A stretch of DNA of 64,000 nt, taken from contig JBAQLV010000023.1 of NCBI GenBank assembly GCA_049302185.1, positions 1-64,000 on the forward strand. The letters run 5' to 3'. The notes below the pieces were generated by a model. That model was not told where the DNA came from. It searched no databases and worked only from the letters and a program-made list of their open reading frames with translations. Made by a program: the position numbers and the translations under genes. Positions 47,179 through 55,052 of this stretch are shown here, piece by piece; positions within the stretch are counted from its first letter, which is position 1, and every line of letters begins with the position of its first letter. The stretch comes from UBA1546 sp049302185. Its GTDB lineage: Bacteria > Nitrospirota > Thermodesulfovibrionia > Thermodesulfovibrionales > UBA1546.

Positions 47179-47934
47179 ATGAAAAAAATAACAACAGCGC
47201 TTATGCTTATACCTCTGATATCCGTATTATCATGTTCGGGCAAGCCTGCGACAAAACCCGCAGAAATATTTGACGGCCAGAAGTCCTTCGCAAAGGCAAA
47301 TGAACTGATGGACAAAGAGGAGTACGAAGAGGCAAGGACAGCGCTCCTTGAGATTAAAAACAGGGATCTGACAAAAAAGTATGCTCCGATGGCGCAGCTC
47401 AGGATTGCTGATTCGTATACAAAAGAAGCAGAGCCTGACCGTGCAGTTGAAGAATACAGAAGATTTCTGGATATTTATCCTGAGCATAAATATGCATCCT
47501 ATGCCCAGTTCCAAATCGCGATGATTTATTTCAATCAGATAGAGGGTCCTGACCGCGGATACGGAGGAGCATCAAAGGCGCTTGAAGAATTTGAAAGACT
47601 AAAGAGAATGTTTCCGAGAAATCCCTACAGGGACATCATAGAGGTAAGGATTGAAAAATGCAAAAATACGATAGCGGAGCACGAATTTCTGGTTGGCGCA
47701 TTTTATTACAAGAAAGATTCTTACAGCGCCGCAATTAAAAGATTTCAGGGAGTGCTCCGGAAATTTCCGGAATTTAAAAAAGAGGCCGGCGTCCTTTATC
47801 ATCTGGCAATGTCTCATAAAAAACTCGGGGAAAAAGACAAGGCAGAAGAATATTTTAAACTCCTCATAGAGAAGCACCCTAAAAACAGCCTTATCCCGCA
47901 GGCAAAGAAAGAACTGTTATCCATCAAAAAGTGA
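47179..47934 (+). CDS. bamD: Outer membrane assembly lipoprotein BamD-like (YfiO)
   Basis: About 251 residues from the ATG at 47179, chosen for the lipoprotein signal MKKITTALMLIPLISVLSC with Cys19. Five TPR-like units follow: FAKANELMDKEEYEEARTAL, AVEEYRRFLDIYPEHKYASY, ALEEFERLKRMFPRNPYRDI, and a last FKLLIEKHPKNSLIPQAK. BamD is the essential lipoprotein partner of BamA in beta-barrel insertion. Stop overlaps the next gene. Confidence 0.85.
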   Translation: MKKITTALMLIPLISVLSCSGKPATKPAEIFDGQKSFAKANELMDKEEYEEARTALLEIKNRDLTKKYAPMAQLRIADSYTKEAEPDRAVEEYRRFLDIYPEHKYASYAQFQIAMIYFNQIEGPDRGYGGASKALEEFERLKRMFPRNPYRDIIEVRIEKCKNTIAEHEFLVGAFYYKKDSYSAAIKRFQGVLRKFPEFKKEAGVLYHLAMSHKKLGEKDKAEEYFKLLIEKHPKNSLIPQAKKELLSIKK

Positions 47935-48512
47935 CTTCTGTAACTTCCTATTATCCCATTCTTTTAAATCTGAAAGGCAAAAAGTGCGTAGTTGTCGGCG
48001 GGGGCAAGGTAGCGGAAAGGAAGGCGCTGTCGCTGCTCAGGTCAGGCGCAAAGGTAACAGTAATAAGCCCTGAATGCACAGAGAGACTCAAGAAAGAGAA
48101 TCTGCGAGGACACATAAAATATATCCCCCGCAGATATAAAAAGGGCGACCTGAAAAACGCATTCCTCGTCATAGCTGCTACAGACTCTATCGAAACAAAC
48201 AGGAAAATCTCAGAGGATGCCCCATATCTTGTAAATGTTGTTGACATGCCTTTGCTCTGCAATTTTATAGCGCCGTCTGTGGTAAGGCGCGGTCCATTAA
48301 CGATTGCTGTCTCAACATCCGGCATAAGCCCTTCCCTCGCAAGAACTATCAGGAAAGAGCTTGAAGGACTCTACGGACGTGAATTCGTAAAGCATCTGAA
48401 CTATATCAAAAAAATGCGCGCAAAGGCGTTATCCGGAATTAAGAACAACAAAGAAAGGACAAAATTTTTGAGGAGGCTGTCTCTGAACGCATGGAAAAAG
48501 CTGCGCCCATGA
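47931..48512 (+). CDS. Precorrin-2 dehydrogenase/sirohydrochlorin ferrochelatase domain protein
   Basis: 193 residues matching the N-terminal CysG/Met8 domain. NAD-binding KCVVVGGGKVAERKALSLL, conserved FLVIAATDSIETNRKIS, NVVDMPLLCNFIAPSVV and IAVSTSGISPSLARTIRKEL. It oxidises precorrin-2 and inserts iron for siroheme. GTG start overlapping the previous stop (GTGA). No uroporphyrinogen methyltransferase domain is attached; hem genes are not in the window. Confidence 0.9.
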   Translation: MTSVTSYYPILLNLKGKKCVVVGGGKVAERKALSLLRSGAKVTVISPECTERLKKENLRGHIKYIPRRYKKGDLKNAFLVIAATDSIETNRKISEDAPYLVNVVDMPLLCNFIAPSVVRRGPLTIAVSTSGISPSLARTIRKELEGLYGREFVKHLNYIKKMRAKALSGIKNNKERTKFLRRLSLNAWKKLRP

Positions 48513-48518
48513 TTTTTA

Positions 48519-48620
48519 CCCCGTTAGAAGCCCGTTGCTTGCAGCAGGGTAAAGATAATTTCCTTTTTGAGCGAACCACAAGGGTTATCCCGTTAGAATG
48601 GTGAAGGTCTTCTAACGGGG
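48519..48620. repeat. CCCCGTTAGAAG palindrome, composite copy 4
   Basis: Between convergent genes. Outer arms CCCCGTTAGAAG (48519-48530) and CTTCTAACGGGG (48609-48620) are perfect, with a third, inner half-copy CCCGTTAGAATGG near 48589-48601. A bidirectional terminator function is possible. Confidence 0.75.
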
Positions 48621-48621
48621 T

Positions 48622-50208
48622 TCACGAACGGCTTATAAATTCCCTGAGCCACTTGTTTCTTGAAGGGTGCCTCAGTTTCCGGATTGCGCCAACCTCTATC
48701 TGTCTTATCCTCTCCCGCGTAACTTCAAATTCTTTTCCTACTTCTTCGAGCGTTTGAGGCGCTGTGTCGTCTCCTATTCCGAACCTTTTCCTTAAAATTT
48801 TCTGTTCTTTTTCATTGAGAGTGCAGAGAGTTTTGTCTATCTGAGCCTTCAGGTCATTTTGTATTGCCGCATCGAGGGGAGACAGCGCAGTTTTATCCTC
48901 AATAAAATCACTGAGATAGCTGTCTTCATCGTCTCCTATAGGGGTTTCAAGGGATACCGGTTCTCTTGCCACCTTTAATATACTCCTGACTTTTTCCACC
49001 GGCAGATCCACTTTATACGCAACTTCCTCTGCAACAGGCTCTCTTCCAAGTTCCTGTACCAGTTCTCTTGTTGTCTTTGTTATGCGGTTTATAGTCTCAA
49101 CCATATGAACGGGGATTCTTATTGTCCGTGACTGGTCTGCAATCGCCCTCGTAACCGCCTGCCTTATCCACCATGTTGCATAAGTGCTGAATTTGTACCC
49201 TCTTTGGTATTCAAACTTATCACACGCCCTCATTAAGCCTATATTGCCCTCCTGTATCAGGTCAGAAAAGCTCAACCCTTTACCCATGTATTTTTTTGCT
49301 ATGCTGATAACAAGTCTCAGGTTCGCTTCTATAAGCGCTTTCTTAGCCTCAAGAATTTGCTGTTCCCCTTCCATTAGAAGCTTCAGCGTCTTTTTTGTTT
49401 CTTCTGCCTTAATGCCGAGCGCTTCTTCTTTTTTTGCCAGCTCTTCCCTGCATTCATTGTAGGCGTTAATTAGAGCGCCTGCGTCGTCCTTCTCGGTTGC
49501 GAGTCGTACCGACAGGTTTTTCTTTACCTTTATACCTTTGCCTATATCAGCATTAATGCCGTTCTGTCTGAGCTTTTTTCTGATAGCTGACAGCTTTTTA
49601 TCTGTTTCTTCAATGCCGGAAATTGCATTTTTTATTTCCTCGGAAAAAGCAATCACTGCACCTTCTTTTAACCGCAGCTTATCTATTTTGTCCAGTATTT
49701 TAGTCGTATTATCCTCAAGCATACGAACCGCTTTTCCCCCTGTCGAACTGCCTTCAGCCTCAAGCCTTTTGAGGCACGCCATTCTCTTTTCATGCAGTTT
49801 CTTTATCTGGGCCGTTACATGAAAAAATCTCTTCCTCTCAGTAAAAAGGTCTTCTTCAAATGTCTCCTCGCCGTCCTGTATTATTTCTGCCAGCGGCGCA
49901 TCGCCTTTTTCAATCAGCTCTCCCAATTCGATCAGTTTCTTGACCGTAAACGGAAGGGCAAAAATAATCTCAGCTGCTTTCCTTCTGCCGCTTTCAATTC
50001 TTTTCGCTATCTCAACTTCCCCCGCTTTTGTGAGAAGGGGGACACTGCTCATCTCTTTCAGATATATCTTTACAGGATCATACTCCGTATCCTGAAGGAG
50101 AGGTTTCTCCCTCGACTCTTCTATTGCCTCGCCTTCCAGAGCATCCTCCAGTAAAGAAAGCCTTTCCCTGTCTTCGTCTCCTTCAAAGTGTTCAGGCTGT
50201 TCTCTCAT
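48622..50208 (-). CDS. RNA polymerase sigma-70 factor, dnaG-linked (second primary-type)
   Basis: 528 residues. Region 1.2 (YDPVKIYLKEMSSVPLLTKA), a long non-conserved insert with coiled segments (about 100-270), region 2 (NLRLVISIAKKYMGKGLSFS, DLIQEGNIGLMRACDKF, FSTYATWWIRQAVTRAIADQ), region 3, and region 4.2 (QTLEEVGKEFEVTRERIRQI). It occupies the usual rpoD position after dnaG but lacks region 1.1, whereas the factor at 6013 has it. Start overlaps the dnaG end by 17 nt; AAGGAG upstream. Confidence 0.92.
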   Translation of the reverse strand: MREQPEHFEGDEDRERLSLLEDALEGEAIEESREKPLLQDTEYDPVKIYLKEMSSVPLLTKAGEVEIAKRIESGRRKAAEIIFALPFTVKKLIELGELIEKGDAPLAEIIQDGEETFEEDLFTERKRFFHVTAQIKKLHEKRMACLKRLEAEGSSTGGKAVRMLEDNTTKILDKIDKLRLKEGAVIAFSEEIKNAISGIEETDKKLSAIRKKLRQNGINADIGKGIKVKKNLSVRLATEKDDAGALINAYNECREELAKKEEALGIKAEETKKTLKLLMEGEQQILEAKKALIEANLRLVISIAKKYMGKGLSFSDLIQEGNIGLMRACDKFEYQRGYKFSTYATWWIRQAVTRAIADQSRTIRIPVHMVETINRITKTTRELVQELGREPVAEEVAYKVDLPVEKVRSILKVAREPVSLETPIGDDEDSYLSDFIEDKTALSPLDAAIQNDLKAQIDKTLCTLNEKEQKILRKRFGIGDDTAPQTLEEVGKEFEVTRERIRQIEVGAIRKLRHPSRNKWLREFISRS

Positions 50209-51886
50209 CTTTTCTCCTTGTTATTTTTTGTTTTTCCGCCAAGAGGCTGTTCAGAAGCCGTAAATCTCCAGAGGTTTTAGCAAGCCTTATCCTTTCTTCT
50301 ATTTCGCAGTGCGCCATCTTTCTCAGGCAATCCCTGATATTATTATCAACATGTTCAATATCAAATCCGGGATTAAGCGACAGCCTTGTGATAAGCGCCT
50401 TCCCTTCATCATTTAGAATGCCGAGCATTGTATTCATATTCAACCTTTCGGCTGAAGGTTTAATTTCCTGAAAAATCTGTCTTACTACGGGATTGAACAC
50501 TCTGTCAATGTTGAGGTTATCAAAAATATATGGCGCCCTGTCAGGGAATGCAACTATAGCGCTAAGAAGCAAAACTTCCTCATCGTATAGGAACCCTGCA
50601 GTTTTTGCCGCAGCTCCGAGCCGCTCAGAGCCGATACCTGCTCTTTGTTCATACCTTTTAGTCTCCCCTCTGAGAACAGATTCCCTTATCCCTGACTTTT
50701 CCCCTAATTCCTTGAAAAGCTCTTCTCTCAGGATTAAATCCTTTGCATTATCTATTATCCCGATAGCTGTCCTGACATTGTCTGACTTATCTCCCTTCAA
50801 TCTAAGAATAAAATCCACCATGGACTCTGTCTTTGACAGTTTAATCTGAAATGCGCGGCTTCCGTTTTTCCTGAGAAAACTGTCAGGATCGTCTCCCTCG
50901 GGAAGAAGCAATACCTTGCTCCTGAATCCATGCTCATAGAGAATTGACAGCGACCGTTTCGCAGCGGCAATGCCTGCTGCGTCGCTGTCAAAGACCAGAA
51001 GAACTTTCTTTGTAAACCTTCCAAGCTTCTGGAGATGCCCTGTTGTCAGCGCAGTGCCCAGAGGAGCAACCACATTTAGAAAGCCATGCATGTAGCACAT
51101 GATTACATCAAGATACCCTTCAGCAATCATGACATAACCTTTTTTCCTTATCTCATCCTTTGCAACATTAAGTCCGTAAAGGGTTTCGCTCTTTTTAAAC
51201 AGTAAAGTCTCCGGAGAGTTGAGATACTTCGGCATTGAGTCGTCAATAGCCCTTCCGCCAAAAGCGATAGCATCTCCCTGTATATTAAATATCGGGAACA
51301 TAATCCTGTTTTTGAAAACATCGTGCAGCCCGCTTTCTCCGGTGAAGACAAGTCCTGATTGTGTGATGAGCGAATCATCAAACCCCTTTGCCCTCAAATG
51401 GTCATAAAGAACCTTTCTCCCCCTGTCCGCATACCCAAGAGAGAACGCCTCAGCCATCTCCTGACTTACTCCTCTTTTGTCAAGATACGCTATAGCTGTT
51501 TTTGATTTTTTGAGATTCCCTGTAAATGTATTTAATGCCTCTTTCTGAATAACATAAAGCCTTTCTTTTCTTTCAGTCAGGCCGTCCTCAAACCTGTAGC
51601 CCGAAAGTTGTACGCCTGCCTTTTTGGCAAGCATCTTGAGCGCCTCCTGAAAATTAAGGTTTTCATATTTCATTACGAAACCGAATATGTCTCCTCCTGC
51701 TCCGCACCCGAAACAATGGAATATCTGCTTGCTCTGACTTACCGTAAACGACGGAGTTTTTTCTGCATGGAAAGGGCAGTTCGCCTTATAGTTCTGTCCT
51801 GCCTTTTTAAGCTCTATATAATCCGAAATCAGCTCTACTATATCTATGCGTGACTTTATGTCTTCAAGGAGTCTGTCTGTTTTCAT
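50192..51886 (-). CDS. dnaG: DNA primase
   Basis: About 564 residues from the ATG at 51886 (another in-frame ATG lies 7 codons upstream). CHC2 zinc-binding domain: CPFHAEKTPSFTVSQSKQIF then HCFGCGAGGD. Toprim catalytic core: MIAEGYLDVIMCYMHGF and VLLVFDSDAAGIAAAKR. The C-terminal helicase-binding region is short. Synthesises replication primers. Operon with the sigma factor, resembling the macromolecular synthesis operon without rpsU. Confidence 0.96.
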   Translation of the reverse strand: MKTDRLLEDIKSRIDIVELISDYIELKKAGQNYKANCPFHAEKTPSFTVSQSKQIFHCFGCGAGGDIFGFVMKYENLNFQEALKMLAKKAGVQLSGYRFEDGLTERKERLYVIQKEALNTFTGNLKKSKTAIAYLDKRGVSQEMAEAFSLGYADRGRKVLYDHLRAKGFDDSLITQSGLVFTGESGLHDVFKNRIMFPIFNIQGDAIAFGGRAIDDSMPKYLNSPETLLFKKSETLYGLNVAKDEIRKKGYVMIAEGYLDVIMCYMHGFLNVVAPLGTALTTGHLQKLGRFTKKVLLVFDSDAAGIAAAKRSLSILYEHGFRSKVLLLPEGDDPDSFLRKNGSRAFQIKLSKTESMVDFILRLKGDKSDNVRTAIGIIDNAKDLILREELFKELGEKSGIRESVLRGETKRYEQRAGIGSERLGAAAKTAGFLYDEEVLLLSAIVAFPDRAPYIFDNLNIDRVFNPVVRQIFQEIKPSAERLNMNTMLGILNDEGKALITRLSLNPGFDIEHVDNNIRDCLRKMAHCEIEERIRLAKTSGDLRLLNSLLAEKQKITRRKDERTA

Positions 51887-51904
51887 ATCTTTAGCAGTGG
51901 ATAG

Positions 51905-52028
51905 CATTTAGTCAGCAGAGCAATAGAGCAACAGAGCAGCAGGAAGATACAACTGCAAAACTTTTTTTATCTCCTGCTCTACTGGGCTGCTGGGCTGCTG
52001 GGCTACTGCTCTTATCTCACTGTTCACT
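51905..52028. repeat. Short tandem arrays between dnaG and the NIF3 gene
   Basis: Runs of AGAGCAACAGAGCAGCAGG-like repeats on one side and CTGGGCTGCTGGGCTGCTGG on the other, partly self-complementary, followed by a CACTGTTCACTACT copy of the GTGAACAG family. Intergenic; belongs to the array family described in the findings. Confidence 0.75.
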
Positions 52029-52029
52029 A

Positions 52030-52986
52030 CTAATTTCTGCTGACCCTTTTAAAACCTGAACACTCAAGAATCTCAAGCGATGAACCTCTGGATAATTCAT
52101 CCAGAAGCAAGTTAATACCGACGTTATCACTTGCAATATGCCCTGCAATAATAACATTGAGATGATTCTTCTCAGCTTCCTTACGGTGCTCTTCGCTGAG
52201 ATGCATAGCAATGATTGTGTTTACCCCGCCTGCTGTCAGGCTTTCGAATATCTCCTTTGAACCCTCTGTGCCGCCTGTCATGTCAACAAATATTTTGCCT
52301 GCCCTTCTGTTTTTAGAGCCGATTAATATCTTCGGGCCTGCGCCGTTAAAACTTGCCGTCCTGTATTCAGGTATGCCCTTCAAAGCCTCCATCACATCGG
52401 AAACCCTGTAAGGTTTCTTTTCGTCAAAAAGCCTCTGCAGATAAGTTGCGACCATATTATCAGCAGGGGTATGAAGGCATATGAACGGAACACCCAAAAG
52501 CTTTGCCGCATCAACCGCCCTTGTGTGGTTAACAGGCATAAGTTTTCTCTCAACCTCTTTTATCCTGCCCTCCATAAGGTCTTCAGCTATATTTATTGGC
52601 ACCCCGAATCTATGCAATATGTCTGACTGCATCTGCATAACAGAATAGAGATTTGCGTATGCCCTGCCCTCAGGATGATGAGAGATGAGCAGGTCTATGC
52701 TCTTCCCTTTTGCCTTCAGGTTTTCGGCAAGCAATAACTCTCCAACCTCTATATCTATTCCTACAAGGGCAGATTTTATCTTTTCTTCACCGGCGCCATT
52801 TAATATCCTTGAATCAGAATACGGGTTTTCAAGTGTTTCGCTGTCAAAGAATTCTTTTTCGTCTTCCCTGAGTTTCTCAAAATCTTTTTTTCTGGCAGCA
52901 AGTTCTTTCAGGACAGCATCTTTTCCGCGGGGGTCATTCTCAATGCCTGTGGATACAGCCTTTTTGTAGAGTTCTTTAAGTGTCAT
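52030..52986 (-). CDS. NIF3-like protein
   Basis: 318 residues. Metal-coordinating His/Asp/Glu positions typical of the family are visible in LLISHHPEGRAYANLYSVM and in IIAMHLSEEHRKEAEKNH and IIAGHIASDNVGINLL. Members of this family bind divalent metals; a general biochemical role is not settled (GTP cyclohydrolase-related fold). An N-terminal 60-residue helical extension is present. Upstream of dnaG on the same strand. Confidence 0.75.
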   Translation of the reverse strand: MTLKELYKKAVSTGIENDPRGKDAVLKELAARKKDFEKLREDEKEFFDSETLENPYSDSRILNGAGEEKIKSALVGIDIEVGELLLAENLKAKGKSIDLLISHHPEGRAYANLYSVMQMQSDILHRFGVPINIAEDLMEGRIKEVERKLMPVNHTRAVDAAKLLGVPFICLHTPADNMVATYLQRLFDEKKPYRVSDVMEALKGIPEYRTASFNGAGPKILIGSKNRRAGKIFVDMTGGTEGSKEIFESLTAGGVNTIIAMHLSEEHRKEAEKNHLNVIIAGHIASDNVGINLLLDELSRGSSLEILECSGFKRVSRN

Positions 52987-53137
52987 TTGGAATCCTTTTT
53001 ATCGGAGATTGAATGGTTTATTCTATTTGTTGTCTTTTCTGTTTGTCAATCGCTTTCACTATCTATAAAAATAAAAAACTTCAGAATTCATTTTATGCTA
53101 CCACCGAAGGAAATTAAGTATGCTATATTATAGCGTC

Positions 53138-53917
53138 ATGCGTAAATACATTCTCCCCATTTTTGTATTCATTGCTGCATCTATGCTGAATGTGCCGCTG
53201 TCGTACGGCAGCAGTGATGCTGACCATGACTGCACAAAATGCCATAAGCTGACCTCTAACGAAGCACAGAGCATCCTTGAGGGAGGCATACCTGCTTCCA
53301 AGGTTCTTGAGATAAAGCCCGGACCTATTAAAGGAATATGGGAGGTCGTTTTTGAAGTAAGAGGAAAGAAAGATATAGTATACATAGATTTTTCAAAAGA
53401 ACTTCTCATCTCAGGCGACATATTTGACGTCAAGGCAAGGAGAAACCTCACAGGCGAAAGACTTTCCAATCTCAATAGGATCGATATATCAAAGATACCT
53501 CTTGACGAAGCCCTGCTCATGGGCGATGCAAATGCACCAAAGAAGGTTATCGTCTTTACAGACCCCGATTGACCATTCTGCGGAAAACTTCATCTGGAGA
53601 TGAAGAAGGTTTTAGAGAAAAGAAAAGATATAGCCTTTTATCTGAAGCTATTCCCTCTGGTAAAACTGCATCCGAAGGCATACGAAAAATCAATGACAAT
53701 AGTATGCAAAAAGTCATTAGAACTTCTGGAAGACAACTTTGCCGGCAAAAAACTTCCTCCTCCTGAATGCAAAAGCAAAGAGATAGACGAAAACCTAAAA
53801 CTCGGAGAAAGACTTGGCATCACAGGGACACCTGCAATTATATTCCCTGATGGAAGTATCGTCCCCGGCGCAATGGCTGCCGACGCCTTAATCTCGCGGA
53901 TTGACATAAAACCTTAA
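53138..53917 (+). CDS. DsbC-like thiol-disulfide selenoprotein (UGA = Sec145)
   Basis: Two frames interrupted by TGA at 53570-53572 are in the same phase and together make one DsbC-like protein of about 259 residues. Start MRKYILPIFVFIAASMLNVP (signal peptide, cleaved near SYGSS); an in-frame ATG at 53120 with AAGGA is the alternative. The N-terminal domain has HDCTKCHKL, a CxxCH motif. The catalytic site reads FTDPD-U-PFCGKLHLEM where family members have CPxC. After it come FYLKLFPLVKLHPKAYEKSM, IVCKKSLELLEDNFAGKKLP and the cis-Pro segment LGITGTPAIIFPDGSIVPGA, all conserved in DsbC/G. Homology continuing on both sides of the TGA, the SECIS-like hairpin and the selC gene support selenocysteine insertion. 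Confidence 0.85.
53570..53605 (+). promoter_or_regulatory. Candidate bacterial SECIS element
   Basis: Downstream of the in-frame TGA, CTTCATC (53588-53594) pairs with GATGAAG (53599-53605), closed by the loop TGGA; AGATGAAG/CTTCATCT could extend the stem by one pair. The apical loop starts 22 nt after the TGA and has a G in its second position, in agreement with known bacterial SECIS rules for distance and loop. SelB would bind it. Confidence 0.65.
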
Positions 53918-53949
53918 ACCGCCTGATTCCAACCCTGTCGCGTGAATAC

Positions 53950-54036
53950 TGGTGCCGGTGGAGAGACTTGAACTCTCACGGGGTTGCCCCCACCGGATTT
54001 TGAGTCCGGCGCGTCTGCCAGTTCCACCACACCGGC
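53950..54036 (-). tRNA. tRNA-Leu (anticodon CAA)
   Basis: Minus-strand class II tRNA: acceptor GCCGGTG / CACCGGC, D arm with TGGCAGACGCG, anticodon arm CCGGA-CTCAAAA-TCCGG with anticodon CAA, extra arm TGGGGGCAACCCCG, T arm GAGAGTTCAAGTCTCTC, encoded CCA. Located between the selenoprotein gene and accA. Confidence 0.95.
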
Positions 54037-54074
54037 TTAATCTTCTAAAATATTGCCGATGGCTCGTAGAGCGG

Positions 54075-55052
54075 TTAAGCCTCAGCAACGTCAAAACTTC
54101 CGATCCGCCTGAGCCTTTTATACCTTTCATCTATGAGCTTTCCGCCGCTCTTGCTGCCAAGCTCTTCTATTGACTGCATTATTATCTCAGAAATATTTTT
54201 CGCAACTGCTTCCGGGTTTCTGTGGGCGCCGCCAAGCGGCTCAGGTATTATCCCGTCAATTATCTTAAACCCGAGAAGGTCCTGGGCGGTAAGCTTGAGC
54301 GCATCCGCGGACTTTGAGAACTCCTCCGGAGTAAGATCTCCGTCTTTTTTCCATAATATTGCAGCGCATCCCTCAGGTGATATGACTGAATAAACAGAAT
54401 GCTCAAGCATATAAATCCTGTCTGCAACTCCCAATGCAAGTGCCCCGCCGCTTCCGCCCTCGCCGATGACAATAGAGATTATAGGAGTCTTCATTTTTGA
54501 CATCTCCATGAGATTCGTTGCTATCGCCTCTGACTGTCCTCTCTCTTCAGCGCCTATGCCGGGATAGGCTCCGGGGGTGTCAATAAGCGTGATTATAGGT
54601 TTTTTAAATCTCTCTGCAAGTTTCATGAGCCTCAGAGCCTTTCTATAGCCCTCCGGCTGCGGCTGCCCGAAGTTTCTGTATATCCTTTCCTTTGTCCCTC
54701 TTCCCTTTTGGTGGCCTATAATCATTACATGCACGCCGTTTATAGTTGCAAAACCTCCGGCTATCGCAGGGTCATCAGAAAACCTTCTGTCGCCGTGAAG
54801 CTCTATGAAATCTTCTGAAAGCATGTCTATATAGTCAAGGGTATACGGCCTGTCAGGATGCCTTGCAAGAAGCGTTTTCTGCCACGGGGTGAGATTGGAA
54901 AAGATTTCAGAGCGGAGTTCTTTTGCCTTTTTCTCAAGCTTTTTTACAGCCGAGGTTATATCCATGTCTTTCCTGTTAGAAAGACGTTTAAGCTCCTCTA
55001 TTTTAAGCTCAAGCTCTTCTATGGATTTTTCAAACTCAAGATAATATCTCAT
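54075..55052 (-). CDS. accA: Acetyl-CoA carboxylase carboxyltransferase subunit alpha
   Basis: 325 residues. Coiled N-terminal helices (LEFEKSIEELELKIEELKRL), then the crotonase-fold core with GDRRFSDDPAIAGGFATING, the carboxybiotin/CoA pocket LIDTPGAYPGIGAEERGQSE and GEGGSGGALALGVADRIYML. Transfers CO2 from carboxybiotin to acetyl-CoA, first step of fatty acid synthesis. Overlaps the dnaE stop by 17 nt, so likely co-transcribed. accD is not in the window. Confidence 0.96.
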   Translation of the reverse strand: MRYYLEFEKSIEELELKIEELKRLSNRKDMDITSAVKKLEKKAKELRSEIFSNLTPWQKTLLARHPDRPYTLDYIDMLSEDFIELHGDRRFSDDPAIAGGFATINGVHVMIIGHQKGRGTKERIYRNFGQPQPEGYRKALRLMKLAERFKKPIITLIDTPGAYPGIGAEERGQSEAIATNLMEMSKMKTPIISIVIGEGGSGGALALGVADRIYMLEHSVYSVISPEGCAAILWKKDGDLTPEEFSKSADALKLTAQDLLGFKIIDGIIPEPLGGAHRNPEAVAKNISEIIMQSIEELGSKSGGKLIDERYKRLRRIGSFDVAEA

